Shown here: piece after piece, positions 18,280-29,519 of the stretch
Layout: each line of letters starts with the position of its first letter
Numbering within the stretch: position 1 is the first letter of the stretch
Source: Streptococcus sp. oral taxon 056 str. F0418
GTDB lineage: Bacteria > Bacillota > Bacilli > Lactobacillales > Streptococcaceae
DNA length: 64,000 nt
Assembly (NCBI RefSeq): GCF_000220065.1
Contig: NZ_AFQU01000001.1
Span: 186,001-250,000 of the forward strand
Direction of reading: 5' to 3'
Translations under genes and position numbers: made by a program
The notes under the pieces: model-generated
What the model saw: only the letters and a program-made list of their open reading frames with translations
Database searches by the model: none
Told to the model about the DNA's origin: nothing

Positions 18280-18777
18280 CTAACTGTTCGAGTTTCTAAC
18301 GTAAATCATCCGTTTTTCTTTCACGGCTTTTCCTAAGTCGATGACTTTTTCCTCACTGTCAAAAACAAAACCCATTTTTTCATAAAAGGCGATGGCACGT
18401 TTGTTATCTTCTAAAACCCATAATATAATCTCTTGATAATCATCCAAGGCAGCAAAAGCAGTCTGCATAAGCTGCTGTCCTACACCCTTGCCATAATAAT
18501 CTTTTAAGACATATAAAGCGAAAATTTCACCCGCTATCGTAGCTGGATCTCGAAAATCACCGTAACTAACAAAGCCGACCACTTTAGCATCATCCAAAGC
18601 GATCAAGGTATTTTCAGGATACTTTTGACTATAAAACCGGCACTTATCCAAAGTCATCTGCTCTTGAAATTCCGCAGGCAAAATCTCATCATAAGCTTCT
18701 CGCCACGTTTGCCAATGAACGAAGGATTTACTTTCTATCTCCTCAGCTGTTTCCATTGTTTTGATAGTGATGACCAT
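18280..18777 (-). CDS. GNAT family N-acetyltransferase
   Basis: The 165-aa single-domain GNAT has the acetyl-CoA-binding motif A at VLKDYYGKGVGQQL, followed by the AIAFYEKMGF motif B. The start overlaps the preceding GNAT gene by 35 bp and has GGGAG at good spacing, so the overlap is probably real. Substrate unknown. Confidence 0.87.
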   Translation of the reverse strand: MVITIKTMETAEEIESKSFVHWQTWREAYDEILPAEFQEQMTLDKCRFYSQKYPENTLIALDDAKVVGFVSYGDFRDPATIAGEIFALYVLKDYYGKGVGQQLMQTAFAALDDYQEIILWVLEDNKRAIAFYEKMGFVFDSEEKVIDLGKAVKEKRMIYVRNSNS

Positions 18778-19306
18778 TTGTTTTCTCCCATTCTTCTCTC
18801 AAAATGCCGTATTTAATACTATCAAAATAAACACCTTGATAATAACGAACTTTTGGAATATGAGCTTCTTTTTTCATTCTTAATTTTTCAGCCAATTTCA
18901 TCATACTAAAATTCCCTGACCATGTCGTCAAACCCAAATGCTCTAGCTCTAAATAATCCTGAAAGGTCCTATCTATCCACTGCAACATAGCATTTCTTCC
19001 TATGCCAGCATTCCAGTATTCACTCACATAGATACTAATTCCTAATTCCATCCATCTTGTTTTCTGGCATTCCCAATAACGTGAAACAGTTCCAACTAGT
19101 TTGCAATCTACAAAAATTCCTAAACGATTCGAGTTATTTAAAAAATATTCTGATTTTTGTAGTTTAAACTCTTCAAAATTTGGAAAATACTGATAATCAT
19201 CAAAGTAAGGAGCGTCGTACTGTTTCCAAATTGGATTGGGGTGCAAATAAGCAATTTCCCACAAAGGCATTAAATCTTCTTCCGCTAGTTTTCTTAAACA
19301 GACCAT
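18743..19306 (-). CDS. GNAT family N-acetyltransferase (RimJ/RimL-like)
   Basis: The 187-aa protein opens with LRKLAEEDLMPLWEI and has motif A as YVSEYWNAGIGRNAM, then GLTTWSGNFSMMKLAEKLRM, as in RimL-type acetyltransferases. It is transcribed 9 bp after uvrB and overlaps the next GNAT gene. Substrate unknown. Confidence 0.85.
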   Translation of the reverse strand: MVCLRKLAEEDLMPLWEIAYLHPNPIWKQYDAPYFDDYQYFPNFEEFKLQKSEYFLNNSNRLGIFVDCKLVGTVSRYWECQKTRWMELGISIYVSEYWNAGIGRNAMLQWIDRTFQDYLELEHLGLTTWSGNFSMMKLAEKLRMKKEAHIPKVRYYQGVYFDSIKYGILREEWEKTNGHHYQNNGNS

Positions 19307-19315
19307 ATTTATCCC

Positions 19316-21304
19316 TCAATCCATCGCCTTTATTTCCAGAATCATATCGCGAATCTGTGCAGCCAGTTCGAAGTCCAGAAGTCCAGCTGCTTCTTGCATT
19401 TGTCCTTCCAGTTTCTTGATCATGTCCTTGCGTTCTTGCTTGTTGAGGCTTTCGATTTCGACAGTTTCTTCCTTGTCTGGCAGGGCAGCCTTTGTCACGC
19501 TGATCAGGTCGCGGATTTCTTTCTTGATGGTCTGCGGTACAATGCCATGCTCTTCGTTATATGCCATCTGGATTGCCCGACGACGGGCAGTTTCATCGAT
19601 AGCACACTGCATGGACTGGGTTATGGTGTCCGCATACATAATCACATGTCCTTCGCTGTTGCGGGCCGCCCGACCAATAGTCTGGATAAGACCGCGTTCG
19701 TTGCGGAGGAAACCTTCCTTGTCCGCATCAAGAATGGCTACTAGGCTAACCTCAGGCACGTCAATTCCCTCGCGCAGCAGGTTAATCCCAACCAGAACAT
19801 CAAAGACACCTAAGCGCAGGTCTCGGATAATCTCAGTCCGCTCCAAGGTCTTAATGTCTGAGTGCATGTACTTGACCTTGACACCCATTTCCTTGAAGTA
19901 GTCCGTCAAATCTTCAGCCATTTTCTTGGTCAAGGTTGTGATAAAGGTCCGCTCATTCTTTTCAACACGGGCATTAATTTCACCTAAGAGATCATCAATC
20001 TGTCCCATAGTTGGACGGACTTCCACCTCTGGATCCAGAAGCCCTGTCGGCCGGATAATCTGCTCAATAACAGTATCCGTCTGTTCATGTTCATAGTCGC
20101 CCGGCGTAGCCGATACATAGACAATTTGGTGAACATGGCTTTCAAATTCTTCTCGGCGCAGCGGACGGTTGTCCAAGGCAGATGGCAAGCGGAAACCATA
20201 ATTAACCAGCATCTCCTTACGAGAGCGGTCACCATTGTACATGCCCCGAATCTGTCCCATGGTCATATGACTCTCGTCAATCATAATCAAGAAATCATCA
20301 GGGAAAAAGTCCAGAAGGGTATAAGGCGGCTCTCCTTCACTTCGACCATCCATATGGCGAGAATAGTTCTCAACACCATTCGTATAGCCCATTTCACGCA
20401 GCATTTCGATATCGTACTCCGTGCGCTGCTTCAAGCGCTGAGCTTCCAGAAGCTTACCTTCCTTCTCAAAGATAGCAAGTTGCTCCTCCAGCTCCGCCTG
20501 AATCTTGGCAATGGCTACTTCCATATGATCTTCATTGGTCACGAAGTGAGTGGCTGGGAAAATGGCTAAATGATCCACCTCACCTAAGACTCGACCGGTC
20601 AAGGCTTCAACCTCACGAATCCTGTCAATCTCATCTCCGAAAAACTCTACCCGAAAAGCATGTTCATCACGAGAAGCCGGGAAAATCTCTACCACATCAC
20701 CTCGAACACGGAATTTCCCCCGCTGAAAGTCAATGTCATTGCGCTCGAACTGGATATCTACTAAGTCATTAAGCAGCTTATCACGAGAAATCTCTAGTCC
20801 AGGACGCAGACTAACCACGCTATCAGAGTATTCCTTAGGTGATCCCAAACCATAGATACAAGAAACCGAAGCCACGACAATCACATCATTACGCTCCAAG
20901 AGAGCTGATGTCGCTGAGTGACGGAGCTTATCAATCTCGTCATTGACCGAGCTATCCTTTTCGATATAAGTATCGCTGGAAGGCACATAGGCCTCAGGCT
21001 GGTAATAATCATAGTAGGAAACGAAGTATTCCACCGCATTATTGGGGAAAAACTCCTTGAACTCACCATAAAGCTGGCCTGCCAGGGTTTTATTATGGGC
21101 GATAACCAGAGTTGGCTTGTTGACCTGAGCGATAACCTGGCTCATGGTATAGGTCTTACCAGTACCAGTCGCCCCCATGAGAATCTGAGCCTTCTCGCCC
21201 CCCTCGATATTATCCACCAACTGCTCAATAGCCTGTGGCTGGTCACCTGAAGGTTCATACTTGGAAACCAATTCAAATTTATTATCTGTTATTCTGTTAA
21301 TCAT
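19316..21304 (-). CDS. uvrB: Excinuclease ABC subunit UvrB
   Basis: DNA-damage-recognition helicase of nucleotide-excision repair, working with UvrA and UvrC. The 662-aa protein has Walker A GATGTGKT at residues 44-51, the DNA-wedge beta-hairpin with [14 protein letters not shown] (about 93-108), the DESH box near 340 and the C-terminal UVR motif. It is monocistronic or followed only by the GNAT pair. Confidence 0.98.
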   Translation of the reverse strand: MINRITDNKFELVSKYEPSGDQPQAIEQLVDNIEGGEKAQILMGATGTGKTYTMSQVIAQVNKPTLVIAHNKTLAGQLYGEFKEFFPNNAVEYFVSYYDYYQPEAYVPSSDTYIEKDSSVNDEIDKLRHSATSALLERNDVIVVASVSCIYGLGSPKEYSDSVVSLRPGLEISRDKLLNDLVDIQFERNDIDFQRGKFRVRGDVVEIFPASRDEHAFRVEFFGDEIDRIREVEALTGRVLGEVDHLAIFPATHFVTNEDHMEVAIAKIQAELEEQLAIFEKEGKLLEAQRLKQRTEYDIEMLREMGYTNGVENYSRHMDGRSEGEPPYTLLDFFPDDFLIMIDESHMTMGQIRGMYNGDRSRKEMLVNYGFRLPSALDNRPLRREEFESHVHQIVYVSATPGDYEHEQTDTVIEQIIRPTGLLDPEVEVRPTMGQIDDLLGEINARVEKNERTFITTLTKKMAEDLTDYFKEMGVKVKYMHSDIKTLERTEIIRDLRLGVFDVLVGINLLREGIDVPEVSLVAILDADKEGFLRNERGLIQTIGRAARNSEGHVIMYADTITQSMQCAIDETARRRAIQMAYNEEHGIVPQTIKKEIRDLISVTKAALPDKEETVEIESLNKQERKDMIKKLEGQMQEAAGLLDFELAAQIRDMILEIKAMD

Positions 21305-21523
21305 CTTTTATTCCTCAAATTGTGCTTCTATCATTTTACCATATTTGCCTTTCTTTCTCAGACTTTTGGGTTATGCTTATAGCTTAATACCTGAACGTTG
21401 TGTTTTCTTAAGGATTTGCATGTAAAGAATGCACATTTTAATGAAGCTTTCCTATTTTTTAAGTCAAAAATTCAATGCTTCAAAATATTATGTCAGATAA
21501 TATAACATATAATGCTTAATAAT

Positions 21524-21552
21524 TTGCTAAAGACAATTGTTTTTGGTATAAT
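21524..21552 (+). promoter_or_regulatory. Promoter of the amino-acid ABC importer
   Basis: TTGCTA (21524-21529), 17-bp spacer, perfect TATAAT (21547-21552). The start codon follows 28 bp later behind AAGGAGG. The uvrB-importer gap (21305-21523) shows nothing else I can name. Confidence 0.7.
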
Positions 21553-21580
21553 CTTAGCATATTCTAAAAAGGAGGCTTGT

Positions 21581-23041
21581 ATGAAACAAAAAATTATAGC
21601 ACTTTTACTAACATTTATTACATTGATACCTTTTTCTAATGGAATAGTACAGGCAGCAGACAAGGCTACTCCTGTAAAGTCAACATATATTATCTCTAGT
21701 GACTCTTCTTTTGCGCCATTTGTTTTTCAAAACGAAAGCAACCAGTATACTGGTATTGATATGGACCTGATTAAGGCTATTGCTGAAGATCAAGGTTTCA
21801 CTATCCAAATAAATAACCCAGGTTTTGATGCGGCGCTAAACGCTGTGCAATCTGGCCAAGCAGATGGTATGATTGCTGGCATGACCGTGACAGACACTCG
21901 AAAAGAAACGTTTGATTTTTCCGATTCTTACTATTCAGCAAATTCTATATTAGCTGTATCAGAATCCAGCACTATATCTTCATACAAAGATTTAAAAGGA
22001 AAAACAGTCGGAGTTAAAAACGGAACTGCTTCTCAAACTTTCTTAACAGACAATCAAACCAAGTATGGTTATAAAATCAAAACTTTCTCAGATGGCGCCT
22101 CTCTTTATGATAGTTTAAATTCAGGATCCGTAGCCGCTATCATGGATGACGAACCTGTTATCAGATATGCCATCAAACAAGGTAAAAAATTTAAAACACC
22201 CGTAGAAGGAACACCAAGTGGGAAATTAGCCTTTGCGGTTAAAAAAGGAAGCCATCCAGAGTTGATCAAGATGTTTAACAATGGATTAGCTAACCTAAAG
22301 GAAAATGGAACTTATGATAAGATCCTTGAAAAATACTTGGCAGATAACTCATCAACTGAATCTTCTGTTGATGAATCAACAATTTGGGGATTGTTATCCA
22401 ATAACCTCCCACAACTTCTTAGCGGACTTGGTGTAACCATCGCCTTAGCCCTACTTTCTTTTGCTATCGCTATTTTAATTGGTATCATATTTGGTATGTT
22501 TAGCGTAAGCCCTTATAAATCATTACGCCTTATTGCAACAATTTTTGTCGACGTGATTCGCGGCATTCCTTTGATGATACTCGCTGCCTTTATCTTCTGG
22601 GGCATTCCTAATTTAATCGAGTCTATCACAAATCAACAAAGCCCGATTAATGATTTTGTTGCCGGAACAATCGCTCTTTCACTGAACTCAGGTGCATATA
22701 TCGCAGAGATTGTCCGTGGAGGAATTCAGGCCGTACCTGTCGGACAAATGGAAGCCAGTCGAAGTTTAGGTATTTCTTACTCAAAGACAATGAGAAAAGT
22801 CATCCTACCACAAGCTACCAAAATCATGCTTCCAAACTTTGTCAACCAGTTTGTCATCGCACTGAAAGATACAACAATCGTCTCAGCGATTGGACTGATG
22901 GAGCTTTTCCAAACAGGTAAAAATATCATTGCACGTAACTACCAAAGCTTCCGTATGTATGCAATTTTAGCGGTACTTTATCTCTTGATTATTACTTTTC
23001 TTACAAGACTTGCAAAACGCTTAGAAAAGAGGATTCATTAA
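21581..23041 (+). CDS. Amino-acid ABC transporter, fused substrate-binding protein and permease (GlnP-like)
   Basis: Polar amino-acid importer subunit. The start is the ATG at 21581 behind AAGGAGG, giving 486 aa. In order: a Sec signal peptide (residues 1-26, cleavage after VQA), one SBP_bac_3 binding domain (about 34-265), and a HisM/GlnP-type permease domain (about 290-482) with the [17 protein letters not shown] loop. There is no lipobox because the fusion anchors the binding domain. The stop overlaps the ATPase start (TAATG). Substrate is probably Gln/Glu or another polar amino acid, by family only. Confidence 0.9.
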   Translation: MKQKIIALLLTFITLIPFSNGIVQAADKATPVKSTYIISSDSSFAPFVFQNESNQYTGIDMDLIKAIAEDQGFTIQINNPGFDAALNAVQSGQADGMIAGMTVTDTRKETFDFSDSYYSANSILAVSESSTISSYKDLKGKTVGVKNGTASQTFLTDNQTKYGYKIKTFSDGASLYDSLNSGSVAAIMDDEPVIRYAIKQGKKFKTPVEGTPSGKLAFAVKKGSHPELIKMFNNGLANLKENGTYDKILEKYLADNSSTESSVDESTIWGLLSNNLPQLLSGLGVTIALALLSFAIAILIGIIFGMFSVSPYKSLRLIATIFVDVIRGIPLMILAAFIFWGIPNLIESITNQQSPINDFVAGTIALSLNSGAYIAEIVRGGIQAVPVGQMEASRSLGISYSKTMRKVILPQATKIMLPNFVNQFVIALKDTTIVSAIGLMELFQTGKNIIARNYQSFRMYAILAVLYLLIITFLTRLAKRLEKRIH

Positions 23042-23781
23042 TGGCAAAATTAAAAATTGATGTAAATGATCTCCACAAATACTATGGAGAAAATGAGGTT
23101 CTCAAGGGGATTACTGCTCAATTCTATGAAGGTGATGTTGTCTGTATTATAGGCCCTTCAGGATCAGGAAAATCAACCTTTTTACGCAGCCTCAATTTGC
23201 TAGAAGAGGTAACAAGCGGGACCATTACTGTTGATGGCTTCGACTTGACTGATAAAAAGACGAATGTTGATGTAGTCCGTGAAAATATTGGGATGGTTTT
23301 TCAACATTTTAATCTTTTCCCTCACATGACTGTCTTACAAAATATCACTTTTGCCCCTGTTGAACACAAGATTATGAGCCAAGCCGAAGCAGATAAACTT
23401 GGAATGGAATTATTAGAAAAGGTCGGACTAGCTGATAAAGCTGATGCTGATCCCAACAGCTTATCAGGTGGTCAAAAGCAACGCGTTGCGATCGCACGTG
23501 GTTTAGCTATGAATCCCGATATTATGCTTTTCGATGAACCTACTTCTGCACTTGACCCTGAAATGGTCGGCGATGTTCTCAATGTTATGAAAGAGCTAGC
23601 GGAGCAAGGAATGACCATGATTATCGTTACACACGAAATGGGATTTGCTCGCAAGGTCGCTAACCGTGTAATCTTTACAGCTGACGGAGAATTTCTAGAA
23701 GATGGTACACCTGACCAAATCTTTGACAATCCTCAACACCCACGATTAAAAGACTTCTTGGATAAAGTGTTGAATGTATAA
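23041..23781 (+). CDS. Amino-acid ABC transporter ATP-binding protein (GlnQ-like)
   Basis: ATPase partner of the upstream fused permease; 246 aa. Walker [10 protein letters not shown] at 38-46, signature LSGGQKQR near 141, Walker [14 protein letters not shown] near 162 and switch His in VTHEMGFA are all intact. Translationally coupled (1-bp overlap) and ended by a shared terminator. Confidence 0.93.
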   Translation: MAKLKIDVNDLHKYYGENEVLKGITAQFYEGDVVCIIGPSGSGKSTFLRSLNLLEEVTSGTITVDGFDLTDKKTNVDVVRENIGMVFQHFNLFPHMTVLQNITFAPVEHKIMSQAEADKLGMELLEKVGLADKADADPNSLSGGQKQRVAIARGLAMNPDIMLFDEPTSALDPEMVGDVLNVMKELAEQGMTMIIVTHEMGFARKVANRVIFTADGEFLEDGTPDQIFDNPQHPRLKDFLDKVLNV

Positions 23782-23898
23782 AAAATAATTGATCAAACTA
23801 TTATTTTAAAATGATCATAATGTATATCTAAACTAATTTCAATATCATCTTTTTACAAAAAAGTCTTCCTACAGACGAATTAGTTGCTGATAAATAAT

Positions 23899-23950
23899 AA
23901 AGAGAGAATAGAATTGGATTTTTACAATCCAGCTCTATTCTCTCTTTTTT
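23899..23950. terminator. Bidirectional terminator between the ABC importer and rhaD
   Basis: A stem of about 22 bp (23899-23920 with 23926-23947, two mismatches) with a 5-nt loop is flanked by A-run and T-run. It serves both convergent units. Confidence 0.85.
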
Positions 23951-23965
23951 GCAACACACCATATA

Positions 23966-24787
23966 TCATTCTTCCAAAAAACCTACATGTGGTTTTCTAC
24001 CAAAATAATCCGCTATTTCACGCAATTCATCATCTGAAATCTCTTGCATAATACGACCACCTTGGGATCCAATTTGTGAGTAAATCATAGCAGCTTTCTC
24101 AATAACTTCAACAAGACCAAATGTCTCGTCCAATGAGTTTCCAGCAGCAAAAAGCCCATGATGTGGCCAAAGAACTGCCTGAAACTCTGACATTTTTTCA
24201 GCAGTTGCTTGTCCGATTTTATTGGTACCTGGTGTCATATAAGGAATGATACCTATTCCTTCTGGAAACACAACGATAGACTCTGCCTGCATCTTCCAGA
24301 GAAGCCGAGAAATATGCCGTTCTTCCAGAGGCTGGGTAAATGAAAGTGCAATGACATTGGTAGGATGACAATGAAAAATCACACGTTGCTCTGGATTAAC
24401 TTTTAAGCGCTCAATATGGCTCATGAGATGACTTGGAAACTCTGATGTAGGTTTGCCACCATCAGAAAATCCCCAAAGCAATTCAGCTTTTTTTCCATTC
24501 GAACTAATCCGTATAAGCCCTAAATCATTTTCAGGATTTCCTATAACATTTCTAAAGTAACGTCCTGTGCCAGTTACAAGATAGTAAAATCCAGATAACG
24601 GGCTCGCATCAAACCCTAAATCCAACTCCTCTTTAACCTCAACAACATCATCAAATGCTGCAACTTCTTCTGAGGTCAATCGTACAGAAACATTTCCACC
24701 ATTGCGCTCATCCCAGTACCTTAGATAAGATTCATGGGTTACCTCGCACATTTTTCTTACAAATACTGAATCAACAAATTTTGCCAT
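23966..24787 (-). CDS. rhaD: Rhamnulose-1-phosphate aldolase RhaD
   Basis: Splits L-rhamnulose-1-phosphate into dihydroxyacetone phosphate and L-lactaldehyde. Class II zinc aldolase of 273 aa. Zinc ligands are visible as His139 and His141 (FHCHPTN) and His210 (HHGLF), with the catalytic Glu116 in SEFPSH; spacing fits Escherichia coli RhaD. Last gene of rhaB-rhaA-rhaD, 19 bp after rhaA. Confidence 0.95.
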   Translation of the reverse strand: MAKFVDSVFVRKMCEVTHESYLRYWDERNGGNVSVRLTSEEVAAFDDVVEVKEELDLGFDASPLSGFYYLVTGTGRYFRNVIGNPENDLGLIRISSNGKKAELLWGFSDGGKPTSEFPSHLMSHIERLKVNPEQRVIFHCHPTNVIALSFTQPLEERHISRLLWKMQAESIVVFPEGIGIIPYMTPGTNKIGQATAEKMSEFQAVLWPHHGLFAAGNSLDETFGLVEVIEKAAMIYSQIGSQGGRIMQEISDDELREIADYFGRKPHVGFLEE

Positions 24788-24806
24788 TTTCTTTTCCTCA
24801 TTTCTA

Positions 24807-26069
24807 TTAACGCTTAAACAGAACCTCTTCTTCGTAAGCTCTCACTTCCTGTAACCAATCCAATCCTATTGGCACATGGTTCTTCAAGCAAAAATAGTTC
24901 CAAATATCACTATAAGGGAAGTCTTTCAACTCCTCTAAATAAACCAGACGCGCTGTATAGTCAAGATCTAATTCCATTTCTTTTAATTTTTCAGTTGGTT
25001 CTAGTAAGGCTTTGAGAAGCGCTTTTTGAGTATTTCGTGTGCCAATCACCCAAGCAGCTACACGATTAATCGTTGCGTCAAAAAAATCAAGTCCAATCGC
25101 TGTCTTATCTAGCAAATCATTGCGAACTAATTCTTTTGCAATCTCTTGTAATTCATCATCCATAATAACCACATGATCTGAATCCCAACGAACTGGACGA
25201 GAAACATGTAGCATCAAGCCACTGCTAAAGATAGAAATAGATGATAATTTATTGGAAATCACTTCTGTTGGATGAAAATGTCCAGCATCAAGTAAGATCG
25301 TCTTATTACGTGTTAAGCCATACCCCATATAAAACTCATGCGATCCGACCGTATAAGCTTCTGCTCCCAATCCGAAAAGCTTACTTTCTACTGTATCAAT
25401 ATTATACTGTTCATCAATGTCTTCTTCGAAAATTTCATCCAAAGATTCCATCAAACGCTTACGTGGGCTCAAGCGATCGATTGGATTGTCTTTAAAACCA
25501 TCAGGTACCCAGAAATTTGTGTAACAAGTCTCCCCCAGTTTTTTTCCAAAATAAGCACCAATTTTGCGACAACGCTTGCCATGCTCAATCCAAAAATCAC
25601 GCACTTTTTTATCAGGACTAGATAGCGTAAAACCATCTTTCATCATAGGATGCGAGAAAAACGTTGGATTAAAATCTAGTCCCAAACCTTCTTGTTTGGC
25701 CCAATCCACCCATTTTTCAAAGTGTTTTGGCTCAATTTCATTTAAATCCACCTGCTCATCCGTATCTAGATAGATAGCATGAAGATTTAGCTTATGCTTA
25801 CCAGGAATCAGTGAATAGGCTTTTTCCAAATCTTGTCGTAATTGATCAGGTGAATGAGCAGCTCCAGGATAATTACCTGTAGACATGATCCCACCAGTCA
25901 AATCTCCATCAGGATTCAAAAAACCTCTTACATCATCACCTTGCCAGCAGTGAATAGATATTTTAATACCTTGCAACTTTTCTAAAACAGCATCGGTATC
26001 AACCCCAATAGCTGCATAACGTTCCTTCGCCACTTGATAAGCCGTCTCTATCTTTTCTTGATTGTTCAT
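24807..26069 (-). CDS. rhaA: L-rhamnose isomerase RhaA
   Basis: Converts L-rhamnose to L-rhamnulose; a TIM-barrel, metal-dependent enzyme. The 420-aa length and the landmarks [11 protein letters not shown] near the start, [13 protein letters not shown] and [11 protein letters not shown] (metal-site His) identify it. Its start overlaps the rhaB stop by 4 bp, so translation is coupled. Confidence 0.96.
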   Translation of the reverse strand: MNNQEKIETAYQVAKERYAAIGVDTDAVLEKLQGIKISIHCWQGDDVRGFLNPDGDLTGGIMSTGNYPGAAHSPDQLRQDLEKAYSLIPGKHKLNLHAIYLDTDEQVDLNEIEPKHFEKWVDWAKQEGLGLDFNPTFFSHPMMKDGFTLSSPDKKVRDFWIEHGKRCRKIGAYFGKKLGETCYTNFWVPDGFKDNPIDRLSPRKRLMESLDEIFEEDIDEQYNIDTVESKLFGLGAEAYTVGSHEFYMGYGLTRNKTILLDAGHFHPTEVISNKLSSISIFSSGLMLHVSRPVRWDSDHVVIMDDELQEIAKELVRNDLLDKTAIGLDFFDATINRVAAWVIGTRNTQKALLKALLEPTEKLKEMELDLDYTARLVYLEELKDFPYSDIWNYFCLKNHVPIGLDWLQEVRAYEEEVLFKR

Positions 26070-27523
26070 CGTTGACTCCTTTTCTTCATTTTTTCCTCAA
26101 AAGTTTGTATCAAATCTTGGGATGATACTGCTTGCGGTTCAAATTTTTGTAGATTAACTTGATTTTTAAGAAAGCGGCGAGCCTCTCTTATATCAGCAAA
26201 CTCGCCAGTAGCGATGAGCTGGACCAATAAATTTCCTATCGCTGTCGCTTCACTTGGGCCCGCAATGACTGTTTTTTGAATGAGGTTTGCTGTTAATTGA
26301 TTGAGGAGAGATACATTGGAGCCTCCGCCAACAATGTGCAGTACATCCAGTACATTTCCTGTCAATCTTTCTAATCTCTTCCACTCCCGAGCATAGAGAA
26401 GCGCCAAGTTTGAATATGCGCACATCGTCAATTCCCCTACTGTTTCAGGAATCTTCTCTCCATGTTCTCGGCAATAGGACTGTATTTCCTCTATCATATT
26501 TGTTGGATTGGAGAAACGCTCTTCATCTAGATCGACAAACTGTTCAAAAGGAGCTACTTCAGATGCTTTCTCAGCCATTTCTGAATAACTATATTTATAA
26601 TCTAGATTTCTAGCAATCTCCTGAACAATCCACATACCAGTGATATTTTTAAGAAATCTGAAGGTGCCATAAGCTCCCCACTCGTTAGTATAATTTGCTT
26701 CAAGGCTCCCTTTTGTCACAATAGGAGCATCATTTTCTATCCCGATAAGAGACCATGTTCCACTAGAGATATAAGCAAAATTTTCCGCCTCCGATGGAAT
26801 ACCAACTATTGCTGAAGCAGTATCATGACTTGCAACTGTATAAACTGATACTACAGGCAAATTATATTTTTTAGATAAATCTGGTAAAATCTTACCAATA
26901 TAACTCCCAGCATCAATTAAATCTGGTAGCTGCTTCCTCTTTATTCCAGCTAGTTTCAGCAAGGAATCATCATAATCAGCGGTATGGATATTTAAAAGTT
27001 GAGTAGTTGAAGCATTTGTTTTTTCAGCCACTACTTTTTCTGTCAGACGATACATTAGATAATCTGGTATCAGAAGGCTTACATCTGTCTCATTTAACAG
27101 TCTCTTGTCTTCTTTAGTATATTGAAAAAGTGTATTAAAATTTAACAATTGAATCCCTGTTTTTTGATAGATCATCTCAGCAGAAAGTTTTTGAAAAACC
27201 TCTTCCATAGCACCTTCTGTTCTCCTATCTCGATAAGCTATAGGTGGCATGAGCGCCAGACCATCTTTCAGTAAAACATAATCTACTGCCCATGTATCAA
27301 TTCCTAACGTACACTTTGTTATCCCCTTTTGTTTGGCTTTTTCTAATCCTAGTAGTATCTGATGAAAAAGCTCATCGACATCCCAACGATCATGACCATC
27401 TACATAATGAAAACCATTCTTAAAACGATAAATTTCAGATAAAACCCACTTGCACTCTTTATAATCTGCAAGTATCAATCGACCACTTGATGCTCCAATG
27501 TCAATCGCCAGATGATAAGTCAT
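26066..27523 (-). CDS. rhaB: Rhamnulokinase RhaB
   Basis: Phosphorylates L-rhamnulose with ATP. FGGY-type kinase of 485 aa with the N-terminal phosphate-binding loop [12 protein letters not shown], the catalytic Asp in ASHDTASA (about residue 240) and the adenine-site [14 protein letters not shown] near residue 400. First gene of the operon; AAGGGGG ribosome site. No sugar permease or RhaM mutarotase lies in the cluster. Confidence 0.95.
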   Translation of the reverse strand: MTYHLAIDIGASSGRLILADYKECKWVLSEIYRFKNGFHYVDGHDRWDVDELFHQILLGLEKAKQKGITKCTLGIDTWAVDYVLLKDGLALMPPIAYRDRRTEGAMEEVFQKLSAEMIYQKTGIQLLNFNTLFQYTKEDKRLLNETDVSLLIPDYLMYRLTEKVVAEKTNASTTQLLNIHTADYDDSLLKLAGIKRKQLPDLIDAGSYIGKILPDLSKKYNLPVVSVYTVASHDTASAIVGIPSEAENFAYISSGTWSLIGIENDAPIVTKGSLEANYTNEWGAYGTFRFLKNITGMWIVQEIARNLDYKYSYSEMAEKASEVAPFEQFVDLDEERFSNPTNMIEEIQSYCREHGEKIPETVGELTMCAYSNLALLYAREWKRLERLTGNVLDVLHIVGGGSNVSLLNQLTANLIQKTVIAGPSEATAIGNLLVQLIATGEFADIREARRFLKNQVNLQKFEPQAVSSQDLIQTFEEKMKKRSQR

Positions 27524-27554
27524 GCGATTCCCCCTTCTTCATATTGATAACCTT

Positions 27555-27584
27555 ATTTAACAATAATTAAAAATATGCTACAAT
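27555..27584. promoter_or_regulatory. Overlapping divergent promoters of rhaB and the AraC-type regulator
   Basis: Plus strand: TTAACA (27557-27562), 16 bp, TACAAT (27579-27584) toward the regulator. Minus strand: TTGTAG (27578-27583), 17 bp, TTAAAT (27555-27560) toward rhaB. The two promoters use almost the same 30 bp, so polymerase binding should be mutually exclusive unless the regulator intervenes. Confidence 0.55.
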
Positions 27585-27629
27585 ATCTATAAAACAGAAT
27601 AAGCGTATCAAATATACAGGAGTTTGTAA

Positions 27630-28586
27630 GTGATTTCAATTTTAGAGTTTTTATTAAAAGAAAATGAATTTGAGCAAAAACAAAAAAAGACAGGAACATT
27701 TATTCCTGACTATGGAGAAATGGAGCAAGAAAATCCCTCACTTACAAATGAATCTTTCTTTACAAACAAAGATATTTATATAAGCAAGCATAACCGCTAT
27801 GCTGTCTATCCTGAACATTCCCACCAATTTTTAGAACTAAATTATGTCCTTCACGGATCATGCAAGCAGGTCATTAACGGACAAGAATATCTTTTAAAAA
27901 AAGGAGACATACTCCTCATGGATATCGGAAGTCGCCATAAAATTGAAAGATTAAATTCTCAAGATATTGTTGTAAATATCCTTTTTAAGAATAGTGAACT
28001 ATCTTTAGATACGCTTGAAAAGATGCAGGGCAATAATAGTATCTTATACCATATCCTGCTGAATAGCCACTCTGGGCTGTCAAACCAAGAAAATTTTTTA
28101 ATTTTACAGGCCAAAACCATAAAGAAAACAGCTCCTATTTTACAGGCAATGATTGAGGAATATTTTTTTCCAAGAGCATTCTCCCAAGATATTTTAAACC
28201 ATTACTTGGGGATCCTACTTCTGGAACTGGCTCGTTCTCTTCCCTCAGCCCAAAAACAATTATCCACTAACAAAGACGAACCATTCTATCAAGTATTGGA
28301 ACTTATTGATAAAGATTATTGCACAATCAATCTAACAGAAGCCGCTAAAAAACTAAAGTTCAATAAAAACTATCTAAGCAACTTAGTCAAACAAAAAAGC
28401 AATAAAACTTTCACCGAATTAGTCAATCAAAAGAGACTGATGACAGCAAAGTTACTGATTGAATCCACCGACTTAACTATCGAAAACATTAGTCAAACAG
28501 TTGGATTTAGCAATAAAACCTATTTTTATAAAAAGTTTTACCAATACTACGCCCAAACACCAGCCCAAATAAGAAAGACTCGCTAG
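27630..28586 (+). CDS. AraC-family regulator of the rhamnose operon
   Basis: The 318-aa protein starts at a GTG behind AGGAG. An N-terminal cupin-type sugar-binding region (about 60-135, with EHSHQFLELNYVLHG) precedes a C-terminal double helix-turn-helix (about 225-316, ending YFYKKFYQYYAQTPAQIRK). Divergent placement 106 bp from rhaB argues that it activates rhaBAD in response to rhamnose. Its relation to RhaR/RhaS is by architecture and location only. Confidence 0.87.
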   Translation: MISILEFLLKENEFEQKQKKTGTFIPDYGEMEQENPSLTNESFFTNKDIYISKHNRYAVYPEHSHQFLELNYVLHGSCKQVINGQEYLLKKGDILLMDIGSRHKIERLNSQDIVVNILFKNSELSLDTLEKMQGNNSILYHILLNSHSGLSNQENFLILQAKTIKKTAPILQAMIEEYFFPRAFSQDILNHYLGILLLELARSLPSAQKQLSTNKDEPFYQVLELIDKDYCTINLTEAAKKLKFNKNYLSNLVKQKSNKTFTELVNQKRLMTAKLLIESTDLTIENISQTVGFSNKTYFYKKFYQYYAQTPAQIRKTR

Positions 28587-28592
28587 TATAAC

Positions 28593-28620
28593 AAAAAGGA
28601 CGGAAATATCGTCCTTTTTT
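28593..28620. terminator. Bidirectional terminator between the AraC-type gene and gloA
   Basis: Ten-bp perfect stem (28593-28602 with 28610-28619), A-run on one side and T-run on the other. It overlaps the gloA stop codon. Confidence 0.85.
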
Positions 28621-29005
28621 AAAGTGTTTTTTCTCGGATAACTTCTACCTTATAACCATCCGGATCTTTAACAAAATAATAATTAGGAGCATTGCCAGGA
28701 AGACCCTTGAGATCAGTCACTTCGTATCCAGCTTGGCTATGTTGCGCATGCAAAGCTTCCAAATCTGGTGTGCTTAATGCGATATGAGCATAGCCATCTC
28801 CAATGACATAAGGACCATGATCATAATTATATGTTAATTCTAATTCATAGTCATCACCATCCAAACCAAGATACACAATAGTGAATTGATAATCTGGAAA
28901 GTCTTTACGACGTAACTCCTTAAAACCAAAAGCCTCTTGATAAAAAGCGATTGATTTTTCTAGATTTTCCACTCGTAAACAAGTATGTAGCATTTTTGAA
29001 GCCAT
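28619..29005 (-). CDS. gloA: Lactoylglutathione lyase (glyoxalase I family)
   Basis: Detoxifies methylglyoxal hemithioacetal. The 128-aa VOC-fold protein shows the four metal ligands: His in MLHTCLRV, Glu in YELELTYN, His in YAHIALS and Glu in YKVEVI. Single gene with its own terminator. Confidence 0.93.
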   Translation of the reverse strand: MASKMLHTCLRVENLEKSIAFYQEAFGFKELRRKDFPDYQFTIVYLGLDGDDYELELTYNYDHGPYVIGDGYAHIALSTPDLEALHAQHSQAGYEVTDLKGLPGNAPNYYFVKDPDGYKVEVIREKTL

Positions 29006-29085
29006 ATGATTTATCTCCTCTCACTTCTATTATATCATGCTTGATTGTATTTTTTTAAAGAAAATCTTGTAGACTTAAATATAAA

Positions 29086-29105
29086 AATGGTCCATAGGGA
29101 CCATT
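29086..29105 (-). terminator. Intrinsic terminator after rplT
   Basis: Perfect 8-bp stem (29086-29093 with 29098-29105), 4-nt loop, then TTTATATTT on the minus strand, a few bases past the rplT stop. Confidence 0.75.
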
Positions 29106-29110
29106 CATAA

Positions 29111-29470
29111 TTATTTACCAAGCTTTGCTTTAGCTGCATCAGCAAGAGCTGTGAAAGCAGCTGCGTCATTAACAGCTAAGTCAGCAAGCATTTTACGGTT
29201 TACTTCAATTTCTGCCAATTTCAAACCATGCATCAATTGTGAGTATGAAAGTCCGTTCATACGAGCTGCCGCATTGATACGAGTGATCCACAATTTGCGG
29301 AAGTCACGTTTTTTCTGACGACGGTCACGGTATGCATAGTAGTAAGAGTTCATTACTTGCTCTTTTGCAGTACGGAACAAGATATGTTTTGCTCCATAGT
29401 AACCTTTAGCTAATTTTAAAATACGTTTACGACGTTTGCGTGATACAACGCCACCTTTAACACGTGCCAT
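29111..29470 (-). CDS. rplT: 50S ribosomal protein L20
   Basis: The 119-aa assembly protein of the large subunit, starting [20 protein letters not shown]. In Firmicutes L20 also represses its own operon by binding the infC leader. Third gene of infC-rpmI-rplT, 49 bp after rpmI. Confidence 0.98.
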   Translation of the reverse strand: MARVKGGVVSRKRRKRILKLAKGYYGAKHILFRTAKEQVMNSYYYAYRDRRQKKRDFRKLWITRINAAARMNGLSYSQLMHGLKLAEIEVNRKMLADLAVNDAAAFTALADAAKAKLGK

Positions 29471-29519
29471 GTTTTATATCCTCCAATATTTCCTAGAATG
29501 TTCAGTGATTAACTAGCTC

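Noticed and set aside
19416..19901. 161-codon plus-strand frame opposite uvrB
   Set aside because: Antisense shadow of the strongly conserved uvrB frame; Arg/Ser-rich composition.
20087..20569. 160-codon plus-strand frame opposite uvrB
   Set aside because: Antisense shadow without ribosome site.
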